From NCBI RefSeq assembly GCF_023091745.1, contig NC_068910.1, positions 1,214,272 through 1,278,271 of the forward strand: 64,000 bases of DNA, in the 5' to 3' direction. Made by a program: the position numbers and the translations under genes. The notes below the pieces were generated by a model, which saw only the letters and a list, made by a program, of their open reading frames with translations, made no database searches and was not told where the DNA came from. The stretch is from Budorcas taxicolor (Eukaryota > Chordata > Mammalia > Artiodactyla > Bovidae). Below, one piece after another: positions 57,201-64,000 of this stretch. Position 1 is the first letter of the stretch; each line of letters opens with the position of its first letter.

Positions 57201-58566
57201 TCCACCTCGCTGTTCTGGGAGAACCGTCATCTTGGGTCCCCCTCGGGCTGCCTGTGTCCCGGCATGCTGAGCCGGTGGGAGAACCTTGCCCGACACTGGG
57301 GGGATGCCCGCCGGAAAGCGGCCGGCCCTGAGGCTGCAGGGGGGGCCTTGGGCCGGGGGGGCCTGGGAAACCCCAGATGAGGCCTGCAGAGTCCCCCGCC
57401 GGGGCCCATGAGAGTTCAGATCTCAGCTAAGGTTTCTCTGGCCACAGGCCCACAGCCTCAAGCCCCACTGTACCCCCTGGGGGCCCCGCCTGGGGACTGT
57501 AGGGGCCCTGCCCAGCTCCTCCAGGAGGAGCCCCCAACCCCGGCACCTGCCCTCCTCCCGAGACCCGGGGCGGGAGGGCCCAGGGCTCAGCACGATTCAC
57601 CGGCCAAAGAAGTGGGCGTTTGCTCCGCGACCTCCAGCCCCCTCCGGAGACCCTCTGCTGGGAGCTGCAGGCCGGCTTTGGCAAATAAACATGTTTTGTT
57701 TGGGCCACACAGTTCAAACATGTTTTTGGAATTGGTTGTCGACATTTAAAAGTTGGCACAGTTCATGCAGAGGCCCAGATTTTTGGCTTCTTTTGAAAAA
57801 TCGGAAGATCTGGCAACTCCAGGCCCGCATTCCTCTCTGGCCACATGGGCTGGAGCCGGGGTTGGGGGGGCCGTCCCCTGCAGCGCGGCCCCCAGAGTGA
57901 CTGTGGTGTCCTCTCGCTCCAGGTGGAGGCCCCCATGGGCCCTGCGGGCCTTTGAATTTGCCCACTGGCCCCACCTTGGGACAGGCGTTCGTCCAGGGCT
58001 GGGGTCGGTGAGGCTCGGACCTCGGGTTCAGCACCTGCCACGCCAGGCCTGGGGCTCTGAGGTCTGCCTGTGGCCCCGTAGTTGACAGTCAGCCCGGTAT
58101 GCAGGTGGGAGAGTGAGGCTCCGTGAGCAGGCCTCCCCGGGCAGGCAGGAAGGGTGCTGGGGGAGCCCTGTACCCCGACGTGTGGTGACCTGTGTCTGCA
58201 GGCCTTGCCCTCACTCCTGTCTGTGGGAAGGGGAGGCACAGCCCGAAACCCGGGGCCGTTTCTGCTCTGGGATCACAGGCTGCGTCTTTAAGAGAAATTG
58301 TCCCCGGTGCCACTTGAGGAGGACGCAGGCCGAGGGGCCCTGGGCCAGGCGGGGCCAGCTCTGCCTGGGGCCCCACCTGCTGCGTGAGCCCCACGGTGCA
58401 CTGAGGCCCCGCCGTGCACTGAGCCTCGGGTTTCTCTCGCAGTGGTGGGCTGTCGGCGCGCCTGGCCAGCCGCGCGCAGAACCGTGGTCCGTGCAGCCGC
58501 GGTGCAGTGGTGAGGCTTTCAGGCTCGTCCCCACAATGGGCCCCAGATTTGCAGAAGCTTAGTGGC
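54241..58566. other. EEFSEC intron 1 segment, GC-rich
   Basis: No gene is supported. A likely antisense L2 relic is near 55765-55850 (gattgagagctcctcgaggg). AT-richer patches occur at 55930-56120 and 57670-57820. The many open frames here are those expected of stop-poor GC-rich DNA. Confidence 0.45.
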
Positions 58567-58802
58567 CTAGAAAATCCCATGGACTGGTAGGCTGCAGTCC
58601 ATGGGGTCGCTGAGGGTCGGACACGACTGAGCAGCTTCACTTTCACTTTTCACTTTCGTGCATTGGAGAAGGAAATGGCAACCCACTCCAGTACTCTTGC
58701 CTGAGGAACCCCAAGGACGGGGGAGCCTGGTGGGCTGCCGTCTGTGGGGTCACGCAGAGTCAGACATGCCTGAAGCGCCTCAGCAGCAGCAGCAGCAGCC
58801 GT
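58567..58802 (+). mobile_element. BOV-A2 SINE (dimeric)
   Basis: Both monomers are present. The first runs from aaaatcccatggactggtag through gtcggacacgactgagcagc and a CTTTCAC-rich junction. The second runs from ggagaaggaaatggcaaccc through gcctggtgggctgccgtctg to a terminal run of CAG triplets (58779-58798). Close to the consensus. Confidence 0.93.
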
Positions 58803-60037
58803 GAAGAGCACGGACTTAAAAGCAGCACTTGCCCGGGCACGCGTGGGTGCGGGAGGACCCGGGTCGGGGGCTCTGCGCCCCGAGGGCCCCGGGAGGCACA
58901 CACCGCTCGCGGCTCAGTGGCCTGCCCCCATTGTGAAGATGAAGACACAGGCCTGCTGCTTGGCTGGTGAGCGGAGCCGAGGTGCAGACTCATCGCGCGG
59001 GGCCTTGCCACGACCCCAAGCAGTGAAGTCTCAGGAGCTGTCTGTCCCGGGGATCCTTTCGCTGCTGGCTGCTCAGCAGGTCCCGCGGGGAGCCAGCCTG
59101 GCTCACCCTGCCGTCTGGTGCCCGCGGACCACGTGGCCCAGCCTGCTAGCTGAGGCTGTCCGGCCCAGACGTCCCGGTGGCGAGGGTGCTGCCGGCTCAC
59201 GTTCCTACTTCCAGCCTCGGTTTCTGTCCACACGGAGCTCTCCCACCCATATTTGGCGATTTGTCTCTCTCCCCCGCCCTTCTGAGGTGTCTGCCAAAAT
59301 CCTGTATAATTCGTGTCATCTCCCGAGCTGTTACAGTATATGAGGGCAGGGGATAATTTAGTTATTTTTGAAAAAAGAGTCTTAGCAAAAGTCAAAAAGG
59401 AGGGGGGAGTTTTCATACTCACTGCATGAAACAGACAATATTTCCTGAAAGAGGAGATACGAACCTCAAAGAATTTAAAATAAAACATTCATTTTATTAT
59501 TTTTTTTAAAGAAGGAAAAACGAGGGGGGAAAAAAGTAGAATAGTCAGTCTTTTTATCCTAAGTACAGATGAAATTGATTAAACCTTAAAGACTGGCCTC
59601 CGCACACCCGGTTTATTAATTGAAGAATTTCCTCTTACCCAGAATGGGAAGTTCACATTAAACCGAGCTGGCCCCTGAGTGGCAGTGACACTTGAGAGCC
59701 GAGCGTTCTCCACAATCCTATTTTCTCTTCGGTGCGAGAGGAAATCCTAAAATGGTTACAGGGAGGAGGGGAGGGGGAGCAGAAACCCCACGTTTTAAGG
59801 AAGCCTTCTTTCATTTCCTTGTAAAGCATGAAATCAAATTATAGCTCATGGCTCACAATTATTTTATTTCTACATTTCAAATTCCATTTTCTGCTCCTTC
59901 TCGCTGCTCTTGAACAGGAGTCGTACTGTTATGCAAAGTCAGCTAAAACGATTACCCCAGGTAGGCAAAGACACAGTAGCTGAGGGAAGCGAGCACGGCC
60001 GGGACTGCAGGCTCGTGGTGGCCCTGGAACCTGGCGT
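58803..60037. other. EEFSEC intron 1 segment with an AT-rich island
   Basis: Bases 58803-59330 are GC-rich, with a MIR-like antisense trace near 58930-59030. Bases 59330-59960 form a 600-bp AT-rich island with no recognised repeat, flanked on both sides by GC-rich DNA. A conserved non-coding element is a reasonable expectation but is untested. Confidence 0.45.
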
Positions 60038-60385
60038 CCCTGCGTCCCCCACGTCCCTCCGTCCCCTGCGTCCCTCCGTCCCCTGCGTCCCTCTGTTTCC
60101 TCCGCCCCTGCGTCCCTCCATCCCTCCGTCCCCTGCGTTCCCCCGTCCCCTGCATCCCCGTCCCCGGCGTCCCTGCATCTCCTGCGTCCCCCACATCCCT
60201 CCGTTTCCTGCGTCCCTGCGTCCCCCGCGTCCCCCACATCCCCTGCGTCCCTCCGTCGCCTGTGTCCCCCGCATCCCCTGCGTCCCCCTGTCCCCACATC
60301 CCCTTCGTCCCTCCGTCACCTGCGTCCCCCACGTCCCCTCCCTCCCCTGCGCCCCTCTGTCCCCCGCGTCCCCTCCGTCCCAGCA
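60038..60385 (+). repeat. Cytosine-rich short-period minisatellite
   Basis: An irregular array of 8-9-bp modules of the cgtcccctg and cgtccctcc type, about 350 bp long, nearly all pyrimidine plus G on the plus strand. The complementary strand is rich in GGGG runs separated by short spacers and is a candidate for G-quadruplex formation. Ends are diffuse. Confidence 0.92.
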
Positions 60386-60469
60386 CGGCAGGCCTGGGGC
60401 TCACAGCGTCGCCTCGAGTTGGGGCAGACTACTGTGCAGGGCCGTGTTTTGCTTTGTCGGTTATCTTCC

Positions 60470-61082
60470 CTGTTAGCTGTTTTTCCTTGTGGCGGCTCTG
60501 GGTCTTTGTCGGCGTGCTCGGCTCTCTCTAGCTGCGGTGCGCGGGCTTCTCGCCCTGGAGCTCGGGTTCCCGACGTGCGGGCTCCCGCCGTTGCGGGCTC
60601 TCGGCGTGCGTGCTTCTCGCCGTGGGGCGCGGGCTGTCGGCGCGCAGGCTTCTCGCCGTGGGGCGTGGGCTCTCGCCGTGGGGCGCGAGCTCTCGCTGTG
60701 CGGCGCGGGCTCTGGGCGCGCGGGCTCTGGGCGCGCAGGCTTGAGTGCTTGTGGCGTATGCAGTTAGTTGTCCTGCTGCACGTGGGGTCTTCCCGGAAGG
60801 AAAGAAAGTGAAGTTGCTCAGCCGCATTGGACTCTGCAACCCCATGGACTGTAGCCCACCAGGCTCCTCCGTTCATGGGATTCTCCAGGCAAAAATACTG
60901 GAGTGGGTTGCCATTTCCTTTTCCAGGGGATCTTCCGGACCCAGGGATCAAATCCGGGTCTCCCGCACTGCAAGCAGACGCTTTACCGTCTGAGCCACCA
61001 GGAATGCCCCAGACCAGAGATCAAACATGTGTCCCTGGCGTTGCAGGGGAGATTCTTAACCACTGGACTACCAGGGAAGGCC
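60470..61082 (-). mobile_element. CHR-type SINE, antisense, split by a nested Bov-tA
   Basis: The left part (about 60480-60804) carries the reversed CHR landmarks gctctctctagctgcggtgc, gcgcgggctctgggcgcgcg and gtcttcccgg, with internal expansion of cgcgggctct-like modules. The right part (about 61006-61082) continues with agaccagagatcaaacatgt, gcaggggagattcttaacca and ctggactaccagggaagg. The two halves are contiguous in the CHR order and are separated by the Bov-tA at about 60805-61005. Confidence 0.82.
60805..61005 (-). mobile_element. Bov-tA SINE nested in a CHR-type SINE, antisense
   Basis: The plus strand runs gtgaagttgctcagccgcat, accccatggactgtagccca, gattctccaggcaaaaatac, ggggatcttccggacccagg, tctcccgcactgcaagcaga and tctgagccaccaggaatgcc, a full reversed Bov-tA. 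Because it interrupts the CHR element it must be the younger of the two. Confidence 0.92.
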
Positions 61083-61127
61083 AGTTAACTTCTATTTACC
61101 GGGAGTTTAATGCATTTACTGTCATGT

Positions 61128-61348
61128 AAAGTAAAAGTGAAGTCGCTCAGTCGTGTCCGACTCTGCGGCCCCATGGACTGTAGCCTACCAGGCTCCTCCG
61201 TCCCTGAGATTTTCCAGGCAAGAGTGCTGGAGTGGGGTGCCATTACCTTCTCTAGGGGATCTTCCGGACCCAGGGACCTAATCCGGGTCTCCCGCATTGC
61301 AAGCAGATGCTTCACCCTCTGCCACCAGGGAAGCACCAGGGAAGTCAT
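61128..61348 (-). mobile_element. Bov-tA SINE, antisense
   Basis: A second reversed Bov-tA, about 120 bp right of the nested copy: aagtcgctcagtcgtgtccg, gactgtagcctaccaggctc, ttccaggcaagagtgctgga, ggggatcttccggacccagg and tctcccgcattgcaagcaga. It ends with a small repeat ccagggaagcaccagggaag. Confidence 0.92.
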
Positions 61349-61680
61349 GTAAAGCTGTATTTAACATAAGTGCATTCAGTTCCAAAAAAAAGGACTCGCT
61401 TTAGACACACCTAAGTCCCCAATACTAGTGGCAGTGTCCATGGATGGGCCACCGGGTAACTCCAGACGCCCCCCGATGCAGGCTCGCCTGCTCTCCAGAC
61501 CTCCCTCTGCGCCCCATCTTTATCAGCCCCGCCTCCAGAAGTTCTCTTAAAGGTCTACCCTTAAAGACTCTCTTAAAGAGGCTTTCATGCTTCCATTTAA
61601 GATCCCATTGGCCACATGGCCTGTCCTTCTGAACAGGGACCAGCCCCAGTCCAGCTGTCTCTCCAACAGTCCTCTCCTGC
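61349..61680. other. Unique spacer left of the 48-49-bp minisatellite
   Basis: No gene or recognised repeat. It ends where the first ctggaccccagaatc unit begins. Confidence 0.45.
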
Positions 61681-62290
61681 CTGGACCCCAGAATCGGGTG
61701 GCCCCTGACATCTCTCCCCCCGCCCCCACTGGACCCCAGAATTGGGGTGGCCCTGGGCGTCTCTCCCCCTGTCCCCACTGGACCCCAGAATCGGGGTGGC
61801 CCCGGGCGTCTCTCCCCTCACCCCCACTGGACCCCAGAATCAGGCGGCCCTGAGCGTCTCTCCCCCTGTCCCCACTGGACCCCAGAATCGGGGCGGCCCT
61901 AGGCGTCTCTCCCCTCGCCCCCACTGGACCCCAGAATCGGGGTGGCCCCAGGCCTCTCTCCCCCTGTCCCCACTGGACCCCAGAATCGGGGCGGCCCCGG
62001 GCGTCTCTCCCCTCACCCCCACTGGACCCCAGAATCAGGCGGCCCTGAGCGTCTCTCACCCTGTCCCCACTGGACCCCAGAATTGGGGCGGCCCCAGGCG
62101 TCTCTCCCCTCGCCCCCACTGGACCCCAGAATCGGGCGACCCCAGGCATCTCTCCCCCCTACCCCTACTGGACCCCAGAATCGGGGCGGCCCCGGGCGTC
62201 TCTCCCCCCTACCCCTACTGGACCCCAGAATCGGGGCGGCCCCGGGCGTCTCTCCCCTCGCCCCCACTGGACCTCAGAATCGGGCGGCCC
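61681..62290 (+). repeat. 48-49-bp minisatellite, about 12-13 copies
   Basis: Unit starts (ctggaccccagaat) occur at 61681, 61729, 61778, 61827, 61875 and 61924, and continue at the same spacing to about 62266. Units share a GGGGYGGCCC segment, gcgtctctccccc, and a tail that is either ctgtccccact, tcgcccccact or tacccctact. The tail variants are interspersed and not grouped. The array ends in a gccccgccccgccccgc run (about 62292-62310). Confidence 0.97.
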
Positions 62291-62310
62291 GCCCCGCCCC
62301 GCCCCGCTGT

Positions 62311-63889
62311 GAGCCCTCTCCCCTGCCCAGCCCCTCCCTCCCGGGGCCTGGTTTTCCGTCTGTTCACAGCCTTCAGCATAGGCTCGAGCTGGGGCTGGGC
62401 TTAATCAGTCTGTGAGCCTGAGCTGGCAGACAGCAGCCTCCCCAGCCTCCCCTCGGTTGACCAGGAGTGCAGTCCCGACGCTGAGAGTCCGCTCCCTGCT
62501 GGCGTGCAGAGTGGCCTGAGTGCCTTGCCATGGCCGGGGGCTGCGAGGGGAGGCTCGAGTTGTCTACCCCCTGCCCCCCCGCCTCTGCTGCCTCCTGGGA
62601 TCCTCGGGGTGGGAGAGGAGACTGCCAGGCCCAGAAGGGCCGGTGCAGACGGGACCAGGACGCTCGGCTTCGTCCACGGCCTCCGTGTGGCACCGCACAG
62701 TGCCTCCGCAGTAGGCACTCGGCTCAGCCAACGCCAGGGCCTTCTGAGGGGTCCCGAGGTCACAGCGGCTCGAGGGGCCCCGCTGGAAGTCGGGTCAGAG
62801 CCAGGAGCCACCCGCGCCCGGCACCAGCCCCCGGTCACTCTGTTTCTTCCCCGCACTTTGATCCTGGGACAGGAAGTGACATGGCTGGCCCGTCTTGTCT
62901 TTCTCTAAATCCCCAGTATTTCCACAGAATGAATCAAACAGTGTCTTTTCCGATTCCCATGAACCCAGGGTAGGAAATCACTCTGAGGCTGCGGGGCCAG
63001 AAGGAGCGAGTGGGTGGGAAGCACCAGTCACAGCCTCGCCGCTCACAAGTGCCTCTCTGTGTTAGTTGGCCTATCAGCGCTTCCCATCTGCTTCTGCAGA
63101 CTGCAGAGTCCTTTAAAGGTTTGCGGAGCAATTAGAGCAGGGCCGAAGTTTCTCAGTGCTTCTAAAAATGACAATTTCCAATTCCATAGATTATATATCT
63201 TAATCGTTTCAGAAATAAAAGTAAAGAAAAACAAAGGTCAGCATTTAACAAGTTTTCTGTGAGATGAAATTTTCCTTCTGGGACTAAAAGAGGGTCCATG
63301 TGTTTGGGGGGGGAAAGTTTTCAGTGGGAGAAACTGAATATAAAATGTTGACCGTTTAAGCAAAACCAGATCATTAACCCAAGTTTGAGTTTTAATCAAA
63401 AGCTATGGGCATCCTAAATAAGAAGTAATATTGAATTTAAAACAAAGAAGAAACTTTAACTGGTGACGTTAAATATTCAAGAAGTGGTGTAGGTGCCCGG
63501 CAATCCACAGTGTAAAACTACAGTGGAAGCCGGCGTCCTGCCATCATCAGGAGCATTTCCCAGCACAGCGAGCGCCTCTGTGCTAGGGGAGCCTCTGGGA
63601 CAGTCGGTGGATGGCAGCGAGGTTGCAGAAGGTGCCTTGTGAGGGGCCGTGGGAAGCGCCTCAGCGGGCAGCGCCTCAGGCGCGGGGACCCTAGGACGTG
63701 CGCTGCTGGGATGGTTCTTCCATGGCGGGCAAGGGAGAGGAGTCCTGGCCACGCGGAATGGTTCTGAGCGGTGTCCGAGAGGCCCTTCACAGGGCCCCTG
63801 GTGAGTGCCAGCCTGTGGCCTGGAGCGCTGTATGCCCTGCTGGGCAGGAGACCGGCCTGTTTGAACCTGGCCTGCAAAGGGGTCTCCCC

Positions 63890-63890
<1 letters not shown>
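62311..63890. other. EEFSEC intron 1 segment up to the CA microsatellite
   Basis: No gene is supported. Bases 62311-63060 are GC-rich unique DNA. Bases 63090-63480 are AT-rich without a recognised repeat. Bases 63500-63890 return to GC-rich unique DNA. Confidence 0.45.
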
Positions 63891-63928
<38 letters not shown>

Positions 63929-63936
63929 ATCCATCC

Positions 63937-63969
<33 letters not shown>

Positions 63970-63970
63970 C
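63891..63970. repeat. Compound CA microsatellite, duplicated module
   Basis: Two CA runs (about 63893-63927 and 63943-63969) are each followed by ccatccatcctgc. The pair therefore looks like a duplication of a (CA)n-ccatccatcctg module with a GCGC interruption. Likely length-polymorphic. Confidence 0.95.
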
Positions 63971-64000
63971 CATCCATCCTGCCCAGCGAGGGGCCACAGC

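Larger units (their letters stand above)
23204..64000 (+). other. EEFSEC: EEFSEC intron 1 (extends past the window)
   Basis: At least 40.8 kb follows the exon 1 donor. I looked for the expected exon 2 peptide, which should follow IIGG with the AQIIDLMMLVVDVTKG region, and did not find it in any frame. The intron is GC-rich, with SINE and LINE insertions, several minisatellites and AT-rich islands described separately. Long introns are known for human EEFSEC. Confidence 0.85.

Noticed and set aside
60000..60476. Proline-rich open frame of 188 codons
   Set aside because: It reads through the C-rich minisatellite. Low-complexity composition explains it.
61742..62415. Repetitive open frames on both strands
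   Set aside because: They are readings of the 48-49-bp minisatellite and share no protein family signature.
63477..63977. Cysteine-valine repeat peptide at the right edge
   Set aside because: It is the translation of the CA/GT microsatellite.

Overview
The window is mammalian nuclear DNA, almost certainly from a ruminant. The evidence is exon-intron genes with GT-AG splice sites, CpG-island promoters, and many copies of repeats restricted to ruminants or cetartiodactyls: Bov-tA and BOV-A2 SINEs, the BovB RTE-type LINE, and CHR-type tRNA-derived SINEs. Old mammal-wide repeats (MIR, L2, L1) are also present. The gene pair matches the human 3q21.3 neighbourhood (RUVBL1 then EEFSEC). From general knowledge that corresponds to cattle chromosome 22, but the species is not fixed by anything seen here.

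Layout. Bases 1-16067 hold the 5' part of RUVBL1 on the minus strand: coding exon 1 (15927-16067), exon 2 (12673-12759), exon 3 (5211-5343) and the start of exon 4 (1-97, cut by the window edge), separated by introns loaded with SINE and LINE copies. A CpG-island promoter covers about 15800-16440. The 6.8 kb between the two start codons is a head-to-head intergenic spacer with L2 and MIR relics and a perfect 108-bp tandem duplication. EEFSEC begins on the plus strand in a second CpG island, with coding exon 1 at 22906-23203. The rest of the window, 23204-64000, is EEFSEC intron 1. No further EEFSEC exon is recognisable.

The intron is GC-rich and unusually full of tandem repeats: a 56-bp minisatellite (41433-41712), a 28-copy, roughly 46-bp VNTR with higher-order structure (42791-44050), a 40-bp triplet array (44041-44143), a cytosine-rich array (about 60038-60385), a 48-49-bp array (61681-62290) and CA microsatellites at the right edge. 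AT-rich islands without repeats that I recognise stand out from this GC-rich background (for example 30710-30850, 33700-34060, 40040-40830, 59330-59960, 63090-63480) and are candidate regulatory elements. One carries clustered GATA and NF-E2-type motifs.

The two genes have unrelated roles. RUVBL1 is an AAA+ ATPase of chromatin-remodelling and R2TP complexes. EEFSEC is the GTPase that delivers Sec-tRNA for selenoprotein synthesis. Nothing in the sequence suggests a functional partnership beyond adjacency. I found no new protein-coding system. The long open frames here come from minisatellites or CpG islands. The observations most worth checking are the GATA/NF-E2 cluster, the intronic CpG island, the VNTR organisation and a 179-bp duplicated segment.
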